64,000 nucleotides of DNA from Acholoe squamosa. Its lineage: Eukaryota; Annelida; Polychaeta; Phyllodocida; Polynoidae. Below are positions 1-10,254 of this stretch, piece by piece. Below the pieces are notes generated by a model, which saw only the letters and a program-made list of their open reading frames with translations, had not been told where the DNA came from and did no database searches. A program made the translations under genes and the position numbers. The first letter of the stretch is position 1, and the number at the start of each line of letters is the position of its first letter. The DNA lies in the NCBI GenBank assembly GCA_949317995.1, contig OX439040.1, positions 74,621,972-74,685,971 on the forward strand, given 5' to 3'.

Positions 1-190
1 CCACCCAGCGCGGTGTGTGCAGCTCGGAGGATATACGCCAACTGACGGTTAATTTGGATCCCGCAGCTTATATAGGCGCAGGATGTTTACGGTGACGTCA
101 CACATACCAATGCGCGCCCTGGAGGAAAAGTAGATCCAACCACTGCACATATTAATTATATATATATACACGGGTGTATATAGTCTCATA
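1..190 (-). repeat. Inner direct terminal repeat (A2) of copy 1
   Basis: These 190 bases match 4221-4410 with one visible difference. The repeat holds a perfect CRE palindrome TGACGTCA at 93-100 and a TATA-like TTATATA at 68-74 (TATATAA on the sense strand). In a split-direct-repeat element this would be the copy that follows the recombinase gene. The remainder of the element should lie left of the window. Confidence 0.85.
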
Positions 191-229
191 AGTTAATCAT
201 GTTCGTTGGGAATAAATAGTAATAATCAT

Positions 230-350
230 AATGTAATAAATATTATATTAATATAACGAGTGGAATAAGAAGGAGACAGTGGGTTTGGTGAGAATTGACC
301 TAGTCAATATCAATTCTGTACATGCCAAAAAACCGCCAAACACAATGGAT
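230..350 (-). other. Conserved inverted-repeat segment after the recombinase gene (copy 1)
   Basis: On the sense strand, TTTGGCGG occurs near the start of this stretch, followed by AGAATTGA ... TCAATTCT and CACCAAAC, a small stem-forming arrangement around 275-345. The same segment stands at 48351-48412 in the decayed copy, so it is a conserved part of the element's 3' (B1) region rather than chance sequence. Confidence 0.55.
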
Positions 351-361
351 ACACCATTCCA

Positions 362-1270
362 CTATAACATCACATCTAGAGCTAGTAGGTCTTGCTTAGA
401 ATCATGTAAGTAATTATATACCACATTGGACTTCCAATTTGCTCTCTTTTTAATATCATCAATCTTTAACCCAGAGTTCTTTAGAAGTGTTGCTCCACCA
501 TGTCGGAGTGGATGAGTTGAAACTCTGTGGGGAATATTACATTTTATAGACACAGCCTTCAACCTGGTATTAATATAATTATAAGTTAAAGGTTTGTTAC
601 ATATATTGAACAATAATCCACTTCTAGACTCCTTACAAATTTCCAAGTATCTAGCTGGACAAAGACCAGATTTATCATTACGTTTTAAATATACCACATA
701 AGGTTTCCTACCATACTGGTCAGTTTTAGAAGACCTAACATCAATGCGAACGCAGTCAGACGACAAAGACACATCTTTAGATTTAAAGTTATGAGAAGAA
801 TCTACTACATGACCCACTCTAAACACACCTCGGTAACACAATAGGATAGCTGACCAGAAGACTACATCCTCATACACAGACAAATTCAGTTTAGATTTGA
901 TCTTCAGCATATCACTTGGAGTCAAAGGATTAGTTTTAATAGAAGAACATTTATAGTTACATTCAATACCATCCAAAGTCTTTTTTACAATAAAATTACT
1001 ACTATAATCAGAATAACCTTCCAATTTCTGATAATACCATAACGCGGACAAATAGTTCCTAACAGAAATAGGTTTCATTCTATCCGATAAATATACACTA
1101 TACAACGAGGCTTGAGAAGGAGAACACGGTAGGGGATTAAAGTTAAAAACTTTACAAAATTTTTTGTACCTGCCAAACTGCTGTTTGCGAACCTTACGTG
1201 TGGACTCAGCCACGCCCCTGTACAAAAACCTTCTCCTTCTCCGCTCTAGACCCCTCAGATCTGGAAGCAT
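362..1270 (-). CDS. Tyrosine recombinase (YR) of copy 1
   Basis: A 302-residue ORF from ATG with the tyrosine-recombinase catalytic set. There is an Arg in the LLCYRGVFRVGH segment (residues 143-154), then HPLRHGG (H253, R256), W279 in the NW motif and a tyrosine in the YNYLHD segment (Y285 or Y287). The N-terminal part is basic (ERRRRRF) and resembles the SAM-like DNA-binding half of these enzymes. It would integrate circular cDNA by site-specific recombination without making target duplications. Its start overlaps the end of the RT/RNase H ORF by about 65 bases in another frame, a compact arrangement typical of DIRS-type elements. A close relative lies in the decayed copy at 47412-48324. 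Confidence 0.9.
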   Translation of the reverse strand: MLPDLRGLERRRRRFLYRGVAESTRKVRKQQFGRYKKFCKVFNFNPLPCSPSQASLYSVYLSDRMKPISVRNYLSALWYYQKLEGYSDYSSNFIVKKTLDGIECNYKCSSIKTNPLTPSDMLKIKSKLNLSVYEDVVFWSAILLCYRGVFRVGHVVDSSHNFKSKDVSLSSDCVRIDVRSSKTDQYGRKPYVVYLKRNDKSGLCPARYLEICKESRSGLLFNICNKPLTYNYINTRLKAVSIKCNIPHRVSTHPLRHGGATLLKNSGLKIDDIKKRANWKSNVVYNYLHDSKQDLLALDVML

Positions 1271-3128
1271 AGCAACACATGTTATAACTAGTTAAAACAT
1301 TTTTACACTTCAGAGGAACACCTTTGTAATCTAGTCTAGACAAATGGTCCGCTAAAACATTCTCCTCAGATTTGATATATGTTGCATATATTTCAATATT
1401 ATGTATAAAACATAGCCAAAAAATTTCCCTCAACCAGGACATACACAACTTATTCTTGGATCTACCAGTGTTCAACATGGCCAAGACTTGCATGTTGTCC
1501 GTAATGCAATGAACTCTAGTGTTAGAGAAATTCTTCACCCAGCGTTTAAGACCTACCATTACGGGATAGAGCTCGTACACATTAATATTTCTATGGTGAA
1601 TTTTCAGATTATCAAGTTTAGGGGCATGAACAAAATGACCCACACAGTCCAACATAGAGTTAGAATCGCCCCAGGTACCATACAAATAATCCTTATCAAA
1701 CCAGGCTCCAAAGCCCCGTATGGACGAGTCAGAATACATAGGGGTACAATCATTATCATTTAAAATGATATTCTTACAATTGAAAATTCTACAGAAATCC
1801 CTCCACCACAGCAGGTCATTTTGGGTTTCCTCATTAAGTTTAATCACACCCCTATTCCTGGCCTTTGCACAAAGATCAAACAATCTCCTGCTGAAAGTCC
1901 TACCACCACGTACTACCTGGGAACAAAAAGACATCAAACCCCCAATCTTCTGCAATGTCTTCTTAGATACGAATTTTTTACCCAAACACTCGTCTATAGC
2001 TGAAGTCATTTTATCTAGCTTACTCTGCGGGAGCGACAACTCCATAGCAGTAGAATCAATGGTTATACCTAGAAAAGTACACACCTGGCTGGGCTCAGTC
2101 ACCTTCTCTTTAGATACCACAAACCCTAGATATTCCATACATTCAATCAGGGTGTTCCTTTTACGTAAACAATCCTCCTCAGTCTGAGCTATGATAATAA
2201 AATCATCCAGGTAATTTACTATCCTATCTACACCATAAAATTTTGCAATAATAGTCAAAAAATCAGATATTCTACTGAATATATATGGAGCACACTTTAG
2301 ACCAAATGTCAAACGGTTACTTTCAAAAAATTCATCTCCATTACCAAAATTCCACCTGAAGCCTTGATAGCCTACATGTGGGCCATAAACGTTAATGCTT
2401 CTATATGCAGACTTCAAATCCACCACACACATAAAGTCATTCCTATCAAGTTGGCAGGTAACAGTGTTAATAGAGTTATACGAGAAGCTTTTGGACGTTG
2501 TACTCATAAAGTTATTAATAGAGATATCTGCTGGCATACTGCAATCAGTGATGGGACGAAGCTTACCATTGGATTTTTCCACACCCCCTAGGGAGTGAAT
2601 ACATTTGGGTTTACATTCAGTTTTAGTAACCAGGCCTTGGTTCATCTCCTCCACAATAATACCACACATCTCGTTATAAAATCTATCTTCTAAAATAGAC
2701 TTATAATTTTTACAATCATACGTTGTATCACACCCTGGGTCAATAATTTTGAAACCCTCGGTAAAACCACACCATAGAAAATCAGACTCAATCTGATTGA
2801 TATTAATAAGGTCTGACTGCCTGAGAAAACTGGCCAGCCGACACGGGAGTATCTGAGCCTTCCTACCATAAATAAAATGCTCACACATACATACCCCATT
2901 TACACAACTGTCATAGACCCTGATGCTAGGTCTATTCAAACACTCCACTGTAAAAAGTGGCTCAACCTCGCCCTGTACTGGGCAGCTATGAGAAATAAAT
3001 AAATTCTTTGACAAATCACAAGAATTATAAATATCTACACTATCATTTTTACCATTATCACCCGGAATGATAGAAACGGGGGGCTTAGGAGGGTCAACCG
3101 TACATACTAAATTAAAATCAGGCATCAA
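1206..3128 (-). CDS. Reverse transcriptase / RNase H of copy 1
   Basis: A 640-residue ORF. RT motifs run in order: the DLKSAYRS segment at about 237 (motif A), LTFGLKCAP at about 273, and the YLDD catalytic box at 306-309 followed by FIIIAQTEEDC. FLGITID follows in the thumb/connection area. The RNase H domain begins near residue 470 at MYSDSSIRGFGAWF and includes the ELYPVMVGLK and ITDNMQVLAML segments. This RT-RH order, with no integrase after it and the recombinase in an overlapping frame, is that of DIRS-type elements. The protein would copy the element RNA in the cytoplasm or nucleus of the host. Confidence 0.9.
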   Translation of the reverse strand: MMPDFNLVCTVDPPKPPVSIIPGDNGKNDSVDIYNSCDLSKNLFISHSCPVQGEVEPLFTVECLNRPSIRVYDSCVNGVCMCEHFIYGRKAQILPCRLASFLRQSDLININQIESDFLWCGFTEGFKIIDPGCDTTYDCKNYKSILEDRFYNEMCGIIVEEMNQGLVTKTECKPKCIHSLGGVEKSNGKLRPITDCSMPADISINNFMSTTSKSFSYNSINTVTCQLDRNDFMCVVDLKSAYRSINVYGPHVGYQGFRWNFGNGDEFFESNRLTFGLKCAPYIFSRISDFLTIIAKFYGVDRIVNYLDDFIIIAQTEEDCLRKRNTLIECMEYLGFVVSKEKVTEPSQVCTFLGITIDSTAMELSLPQSKLDKMTSAIDECLGKKFVSKKTLQKIGGLMSFCSQVVRGGRTFSRRLFDLCAKARNRGVIKLNEETQNDLLWWRDFCRIFNCKNIILNDNDCTPMYSDSSIRGFGAWFDKDYLYGTWGDSNSMLDCVGHFVHAPKLDNLKIHHRNINVYELYPVMVGLKRWVKNFSNTRVHCITDNMQVLAMLNTGRSKNKLCMSWLREIFWLCFIHNIEIYATYIKSEENVLADHLSRLDYKGVPLKCKNVLTSYNMCCYASRSEGSRAEKEKVFVQGRG

Positions 3129-3170
3129 ATTTTCAGATTTTAAAGTAGGACCCTGCCAAAGGGCTACACA

Positions 3171-4158
3171 CTAATCCTTCTTGTTTTTCTGGCATTTCTC
3201 CTTGCCATGGCTAGGAGAATTACATACATCACAAACATGACGGTATTTACAGGGATCCTCCCTACAGCCTTCAGCTCTATTGAAAGCAAAACAAGTACGA
3301 GCTGACCTAGATTTGACGGATTTGGATTTTACCATCTGCCCCTTCTGGGCTTGGACGGTCCCGTCGTAAGACAAATATCTAAGGATATCAGAATTATCTA
3401 CCCTCTCGAATGCTTTCAATCCATTCTTGTTCGCCCTATCCTTCACCGACTTGTCATATTTAGACCGTATAGATCTTTGTACTGGATTTTTCGATTAACA
3501 TTTCAAGGTGACTAAGCAAATGGAAAATGTCCTCGCCCTCATCATACTTGTCCTTTGCAAGACGTACATTTACCAGCATTAACCGTTCGATACAATCAAT
3601 TTTGGAATTTTTCTCTAGAAAATTCTTTTGATCGAACTCACCCCGGTGCCTTTTCCGTGTAGAACGTGTAGTATCAGCAGAGGAACCCCTTGAACAAGAT
3701 GAATCTTTATCCCAATCCGACGAAGTAGAACGGTCCCGTCGCCATCTTGGATTCCTGTTGTCATGGCTTCCACGGTCACTAGGCGAGCGCTGTCTACGTC
3801 TCCCCCGTTGCTTGGTCACGGCGCCTTTCGAATCCAGCGTCAAAACATCACCACGTGAGTCCGCTTGACACGCCCCTTCTACCAGATTGCTTTGTCTAGC
3901 CGCTATAGTCTCCAGAAGATCCTTGATATCTGCAAGCTGGTCTTCAATTACCGTAGTCCTCTCCTCCAGATTGACGAACGTCTGGTCAGCAGCTAGATCC
4001 AAGTTCTTTCCTGAAGCTTTTGGAACAGGTGACACCGGGTCACCCATACTTGGATCAGAGCTGCTCGAAGTCCTAGAGTTGGCCTTATTCCTCGTATTCT
4101 TTGGTATTTTCTTCGTACCAGGCTTGGTAGATGCTCTACCGGTTGTTTTCCTACCCAT
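3171..4158 (-). CDS. gag region of copy 1
   Basis: The gag-like part lies between the outer repeat and the RT ORF. Its upstream portion starts with MGRKTTGRAS near 4158 and is basic and Ser/Arg-rich with several SR/RS pairs (SPSDRGSHD, SRGSSADTTR). Its downstream portion (3171-3446) ends in two zinc-binding motifs: a CCCH finger (C-x8-C-x4-C-x3-H, starting CFAFNRAEGC) and a CCHC knuckle (CDVCNSPSHGKEKC). Zinc fingers of this kind are usual in DIRS-type Gag and bind element RNA. The region is given as a part of the element and may not be one continuous gene. The copy at 44688-45715 has the same layout. Confidence 0.72.
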
Positions 4159-4220
4159 ATTGCAGGGTATAATACCGTAATATTCGAAAAAACCAAGAAT
4201 ATAAGTTAAAATTCCTGGCA

Positions 4221-4405
4221 CCACCCAGCGCGGTGTGTGCAGCTCGGAGGATATACGCCAACTGACGGTTAATTTGGATCCCGCAGCTTATATAGGCGCA
4301 GGATGTTTACGGTGACGTCACACATACCAATGCGCGCCCTGGAGGAAAAGTAGATCCAACCACTGCACATATTAATTATATATATATACACGGGTGTATA
4401 TAGTC

Positions 4406-4410
<5 letters not shown>
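4221..4410 (-). repeat. Outer terminal repeat (A1) and promoter of copy 1
   Basis: Direct repeat of 1-190. On the sense (minus) strand it reads CRE TGACGTCA (4313-4320), then TATATAA (4288-4294), then the gag start near 4158. The decayed copy keeps the same order and nearly the same spacing: CRE 44523-44530, TATATAA 44551-44557, gag ATG 44688. This conserved order supports a CRE-plus-TATA promoter inside the terminal repeat. Confidence 0.75.
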
Positions 4411-4453
<43 letters not shown>

Positions 4454-4456
4454 ATG

Positions 4457-4500
<44 letters not shown>
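4409..4500. repeat. (TA)n and (TG)n microsatellite
   Basis: Nearly pure TA dinucleotides with a TG-rich stretch around 4441-4453. It directly abuts the outer end of the tyrosine-recombinase element. A further TA tract lies at 4703-4747 beyond the small structured element. Confidence 0.95.
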
Positions 4501-4505
<5 letters not shown>

Positions 4506-4705
4506 GGGGAACATGATTTCCCATGCCCGGATGGCCGACCCGCAGGGGCGGGTCACCGGGTAGTCACATGTTCCCTATCGGTATCACACCGATCCATGCG
4601 TAGGTGGAAGGTAGAGAACATCAGGTCAGGGGAAGTAGCTCAGTTGGAGGGTCCCGGGTTGGAATCCCAGTTTCTCCAAAGACGTTTTCCGCCGACCTCT
4701 ACATA
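4500..4705 (+). repeat. Small element of stacked hairpins with a tRNA-like tail
   Basis: Bounded by a 10-bp imperfect inverted repeat (TATGTAGGGG and CCTCTACATA, 9 of 10 paired) inside a TA tract. Inside lie an outer stem GGGAACATG/CATGTTCCC enclosing GACCCGC-AGGG-GCGGGTC (about 4507-4575), then ATCGGT-ATCAC-ACCGAT (about 4577-4593). A 50-nt tRNA-like sequence follows at 4629-4678. It has a box-A-like TAGCTCAGTTGG, a box-B-like GGTTGGAATCC and a 7-bp acceptor stem GGGGAAG/TTTCTCC if G-U pairs are allowed, but no room for an anticodon arm. It may be a tRNA-derived SINE fragment or a short non-autonomous element; I cannot choose between them. Confidence 0.55.
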
Positions 4706-4744
4706 TATATATATATATATATGTATGTATATATATATATATAT

Positions 4745-5150
4745 ATAACAGAAAAACCATCAGGCCTAAAGCTTTATCCTTTATGTCAAGGTGAATATCG
4801 ATGCCCCATTGACAATGCACTAAACCCCCGTATTGCACCCTGCCGTGAAATAACCAGCACCAATTCCATACGATGACGTCATAGGTCCATCGCGCATGCG
4901 CAACCTTTTTGAAACGTAAACATCCAAGATGGCGGCGGTCGGCATTTCCCGATGACGATGGGTAAATAAGAGATCATTTTGAAGGATATTGATGAAATAT
5001 CAATTGATTTTCCACTTAAACACCTTGACATACATGTAAAGATGAACTCTGATTAGTTTGAGCCTCCTGTTTCTTCACTCACGCTTCCTGCCCGCTCTGC
5101 AGGAAGCACTCATTTAGAAACGGTCAGCTCAAACTGATCATCGTTGACCT
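4745..5150 (+). promoter_or_regulatory. Promoter-like CRE / NRF1 / YY1 motif cluster in otherwise unassigned DNA
   Basis: Within 65 bases stand a perfect CRE TGACGTCA (4874-4881), a perfect NRF1-type CGCGCATGCGCA (4891-4902) and a YY1-type CCAAGATGGCGGCGG (4924-4938). These are hallmarks of CpG-type housekeeping promoters. The ATG inside the YY1 motif opens only MAAVGISR before a stop, so no coding first exon was found. The motif also resembles a sequence in nearby hairpin elements, so this may instead be a mobile-element fragment. A small inverted repeat (TTTGAGC / GCTCAAA) lies near 5060-5135. No gene was seen. Confidence 0.35.
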
Positions 5151-5599
5151 TTACCATTTTATGGGCTGCTAGCACAGTGGTGCATGGTGTTTACTGGTTG
5201 GCATGATACACTGATGAAGAGCTGGCTCACCTGCAATTCATTAGTGTATCATGTCAACTATCTGAGTGTGTATCAAAGCCATAATGTTGTTATGAAATAT
5301 GACTGTAGCCTTAGTGTGTTACTTGGCAGGGCTCCATTCATGCATAATTATGACGAACACACATGTTCTGCCAGCATTGGCTGACTTTGGTAAAGTAGTT
5401 GGTGAGCAGAAGTTTATTGAAGCAGCTTGACTGTAAAATAGGCCTATATCACAGAGCATCACAGTTGTTTATGAGAACTGCCCTCCCAATTGCATGGACA
5501 CAGCTGCCTCCTGCTGCTTTCAGGCACTATGCCCTTTGATTATCTCAATGCATTATTGCAGTGCTTAAGAGTAACTCAATAATGCAGTATCCATGTGGC

Positions 5600-5910
5600 G
5601 TGATAAGTCTCAACGGGTTGGTATATAAGCAAATGTCCACGACCATGGAATATTTTTGCATCATACTCACCGAGGTAATGCTGTATGTATTCAACAATGC
5701 CTTATAGGGGGAGTTGAATGTGGACAGGCCTCACTGAGGCGATGCAAAAATGTTCCATGGGAGTGGACATCTGCATTTTTGTCATGGCCTATGGGGTTAA
5801 TTGGCTTTTAGATAAAGGAAAACAGCTCAGCTTCATTTAAAATCCAATATGGCAGACCCCATTGAATACAAACATATTGTATTCCATACCCTCCATGGAA
5901 TACGGCTGTT
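5600..5910 (+). repeat. Palindromic hairpin element, copy 1
   Basis: The left part (about 5632-5675: GTCCACGACCATGGAATATT, then TTTGCATCA) is complementary to the right part (about 5738-5770: GATGCAAAAATGTTCCATGG, then GAGTGGAC). A tail follows with GGTTAATTGGCTTTTA and CCAATATGGCAGACC. An inverted relative lies at 20280-20600. The layout is that of a non-autonomous foldback or MITE-like element. No terminal duplication was resolved. Confidence 0.6.
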
Positions 5911-7107
5911 CTAGTACTAATCTATAGTAAAGATCATATCTGCCATGACATAAGATGCTCAGAATTACTTATCAGTTCTGCATTAATGTATTCCTAAGAC
6001 CGATGGGTGTAGTGTCAGAGAATAGTAGGTGACCCTCAAGGGTTAATGTTTAGTGAAACAGTAATACCTGCAGCAATGTCCCTTAATGCTGAGCATTTGT
6101 TGTATGAGCTGGTCATATTTTGTAGATAATTAGTGCTGAGGGGAGATAAACCCTCTGTGCCTTTTTCTTTCATCCTTTAAGCGCTACTGATTCATTCATT
6201 GTTTGTTTTGGTCACCATGATGCATACATTTAGACCTGCTGATTAAATGTCTAGGCAATGTGGATCCTCCAGGGAAATACAGTGTGATGCTAATGATCAG
6301 GCTGACCTGTGGGTAATTATATGCAATCTGCCATTAAGGTTTTGATACACAATGTATATGTGATACATTGACACTTTCAGTAAAATTCCATCTGTTTTAT
6401 CCATTCCACATACAGATAAAAATAATTTTTCAAGAGCCCCCTTTCAAGATCTCACTTGGCCAAGGTAAAAACTCCCCTACAGTAGAGGGATTATTGACGA
6501 ATCTCAGAGAAATGATTAAACCTGCTGAGGGCTGCGTGCTACCAGCGTTCTCCTTGTACATTATGGTGCATGAGTCTAGCCCTGAGAAATAATATGAAGA
6601 AAATACTTCAGGGATGAATCATCTTTGTACCAATGGTGGAATGCCTGATGATGCTTTTTGATGAAAAGTGGACATATGGCTATAATGCAGCAAGCACCCC
6701 TTCAAGTAATGAGCCAATCTAAAGGTTTGGTACAATGGAAACTTTATTTTGCCAGGTGAGGGAAAACATGCCTCCTGGGGGGAAATGGCTTTTTAAGGTT
6801 TACGTCATGGGCTTTAAAATGAGATATCTTGAGCTAAAATATCCCCAGTTTTGCTGTAATTGCTTGTCAAACATAGGTTGGTGTGTACAACTGAAAATGG
6901 GAAATAAGCTCTAAATGCATTATATCCTAACATAAACACTAATAATGCAAAAAATAGGTTTTGTGAAAAAATAACCAAAGGAATGTAATGTTTTTGTTAT
7001 AAAATTGGTTCTAGAGGGAATTTTTTAGCTCTGTTTTTGGTTCTGTGTTCCTGAGGGATTTTCAAAATAAAATTTGGGCACAAATTCCTAATTAGAATAT
7101 GGGAGTG

Positions 7108-7165
7108 GTTTCCATGGCAACCAGAAATAGCCTTATCTACCAATATCCTATGTTTCCATGGCAAC
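7108..7165. promoter_or_regulatory. Two RFX X-box-like palindromes
   Basis: GTTTCCATGGCAAC occurs twice, at 7108-7121 and 7152-7165. Each is one base away from the symmetric RFX X-box GTTGCCATGGCAAC. The pairing at 44-bp spacing makes chance less likely, but no gene start is known nearby, so function is unproven. Confidence 0.3.
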
Positions 7166-10100
7166 CAACGTTCCAAAAATGGAACATTTTCAGTGGAGAT
7201 GGAATGATTTTAAGCATACCACTGGATTCCTTATAAAAAATTGGTCTAGAGCTATTTTTAGCATATTTGTCAGTGTTTTACCCATATACTACCCCCGGTG
7301 GCCAAAACCAGTACTAAAAATCCCCCCCGGAGGCACGTTCTCCCCCGTTGGGCCACAAATGCAAAATTACAAGTGTGACATTATTCCCTACAAGTCTGAA
7401 CTGTTTGATTAAATGTCCAGCGCCACAGAGGAATTCCATTAAATTATCTATTCATTGGAGGTGTTGAACTCAGTCTTTGTGTGTCAGTAGATTATAATCC
7501 GCCTTTGGATGAAAAGGAGAGGAAGTGCAACATTGTTAATAAAATTTTATTTCCTCTCTAATTACCCATGAATAATGCTCTACACCTCCCACATATCACT
7601 TCAGGAAGCATCCTCAACAGCTGAAGGATAATTCTTTGGTGTAAATCGTTCTTCTTGGAAATATAATTGCATTTTTTCTGTAATCTCTAGACTAATTACT
7701 GTTGATCAATTGGGCAATTAACTCAATAGCGCTCATGAGTGCAGTGTGGGAGCTAGGAGTTTGCTTTTCAAACAAGGACAGTGTGGATATCACTGCCTTG
7801 GTGTAGACCATAAACCATATGGTAGCCATCTTGGATGAGGTACCCATCAGTCATACTGTAACTTGAGGCAATCAGCAGATCAGCTATGGTGGTAGTCTTG
7901 AATCTGGTAAGAAATCGCTGACAGTCTCTCTTAACGAGCTGGTGACAGTTTTGGATCTGGTAGGAAGCTATTTAGATATTTTATAGCTTTTCATTTTTGT
8001 TGAGATTCATGAGAGGCATTAATTAGAGCTCTTACAATGACCAACCTAAAAGATTGTCCTCGCAGATTTGAAGTGAGTGCTAGTTACTTATTTAAATTGG
8101 TCTAACTGAATGCTGTGCAGAATTAATCAGAGCGGGTGCTGCGCAGTACTCCACACAGTAAATTATGCAGAGCCTTTTCAAATGTCTATCACAGCATTTC
8201 AATGTTAAGCTCACCAAATCTCCAGGCACGGAATATGCCTTTTTAATAGAAGAACTATTGAGATTTGGTAGTGTTGTTAGTTCCAACTAGTCGATGGTAC
8301 ATTTATCAATTTACACCTGGAGATTCAAAATGTCATTATTATTGTGTTCTGACCCTTGAATTTCCTGAATTCAAATATAAATGGGTTCCTGGGGATGTAT
8401 ACCATATAGCCCATACCCTTGCATGAGCCAAATCTTTGGTACAGTACTCTCCTTTAGCAAGCCTGCTTATGACCACTGCTTATAATATACACTGGGTCTA
8501 TGGTATTTATGTATGCCTCTATGACTTAAGGGCCAACTATGCATTAGTGCAGCATGCACTTTTTCATGATCAATGAAGGGCTGGTGATTATTGCTAGTAA
8601 CTTATTCCTGGTCAACAGCGACATTGTTGTGAGGAGAAGATGGTGGCCTACACATATGAGTGTGAAGAGTCCCTTATTATCAACTATGTTTGTACCATTA
8701 GTCACATGTGTAGTGTCTCCGACCCTACTTTGCAAAATTGTGGAGGGATTCATAACATTATAAAGCTAGCTGAGAGTCCTGCTGGTGTCATTTCTCTCGG
8801 TACAGTGGTAGAGAAAGTTTTGAATGTAAGGTCTAAGTCTAAGTCTTGAATGAATGGACACCTTAATTGAGCACAGGGGGCACGGCATGGTAAACACTGA
8901 GTTCCCTATACTTAAAACGTTTTACCCATAAAATGGTACGAGGGAGCGCCTTCAGTGTACACAACATCCCATATCCATATCCAAAAATAATAATGACAAT
9001 CAAAACCGGGAAGACTGCTTGTTATTCAAATTATCGTCTTGAAGTCTTCATAAACCATTTTTACATTTAGAATAAAGGACCATTTCTAGCTATTGTAGTT
9101 GATTGAATTAGACATTGCATTGGTTGGACATTAAAAAATCTTAATTCCTACATTTAGGATTGCATATTCATGACACAGCACCCTTGGTGGGCCTCCCTCA
9201 CACTGCAATGGGATAGATAGGGAAGTGATTAAAGAGACATTTACAGGAACTAACCCCTCAAAGATAAGTCTCAACCTGTTAGGGCCTCTAATTCATTAGT
9301 CAGTGCATTAATACATTTGGTTGGTACTTAATTGCACTTTATTGATGAATCATAGGGTTTAGGGTTGCCTTGAAGCCTGAGTAATGCGCTAGCCCACAAT
9401 ACTATAAAGCACCATCAGCCTTTTACTGGATAAGGAAACTGGGAATGGACTTTCAATGATAAGTCTTCATCAGGAGAGTAGGTTTTTAAGTGTTGAGGTA
9501 AGATTAAGTAAAGGGTTGGCCGTGTGTGAGACAGACGGATAAGGAGGGGAGAGCAGCTGACAAAGGAATCTACTTATAACTATTGAAAGGGTTGCATAAG
9601 GCCCCCAGGTCCATATTTCACGACATGATTTGTTAATGCTGTGCTGCCAAGTTTAAGGGTTACCACTGAATACTAAACATGCATTTGGTGTAACTCCTCT
9701 TTGCCTTCATCTGCTAATTAAATATAAACCTTTAACCTTTAAAGGCTGTTGGTACATTGTGACATGATGCCCAGTGGTCATCAAGATACAAAGATACTGA
9801 CCAAGACGCAAGATGAACTAGTGCATTAGCAACTCTCAAAGTTTTAAGTCCCTAACATTGCTGCACCTTGCTCTGGAGGTTAATTCAAAAGGCTCTGTCA
9901 TCGCTACCAATGAGATGTTAGTGATTTCCCCCCCTTATTCTTTACTGCTATGGTAAGGTAGGCCTGCCTTCCTTTCGGATAGCTAGCTACTTTTTAGTGA
10001 GCGCTGTTAGCCTCAGCCCTGCTTTCACTATTCCAAGCAGCTAATAACTGTGCAGAGTGGCAACAGATCCACAGAGAAAAAATAGCAGTGGAAGGTAAAA

Positions 10101-10254
10101 AAATATCAGTGGAAAAACTCTCAAGTGAGTGCCGCATCATTGGATCAAGTTGAGGAACTGGCAGTATGATAAAGCAGTATCACAGAGTTTAACATAACAT
10201 AGTCCCCCAGCATTAAATGGAGTATGTTTACATGTCCTCTGCAAATTCCTCTAA

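Larger units (their letters stand above)
1..4410 (-). mobile_element. DIRS-order tyrosine-recombinase retrotransposon (Ngaro/PAT-like), copy 1
   Basis: Read on the minus strand, the order is terminal repeat, gag region, reverse transcriptase/RNase H, tyrosine recombinase, then the terminal repeat again. No integrase, protease or LTR is present; recombination is assigned to the tyrosine recombinase. The 190-bp repeat at 4221-4410 recurs in direct orientation at 1-190 with one difference seen, so the copy is young. Direct rather than inverted repeats point to the split-direct-repeat architecture of Ngaro/PAT elements rather than classic DIRS1. The left edge runs out of the window. Coding parts look nearly whole, with at most one or two breaks. 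The outer end abuts a (TA)n tract. No methyltransferase or hydrolase domain was seen, so the exact clade is inference. Confidence 0.88.

Noticed and set aside
4629-4678. Functional tRNA gene
   Set aside because: The box-A and box-B words and acceptor stem are present, but there is no anticodon arm, and the length is about 50 nt.
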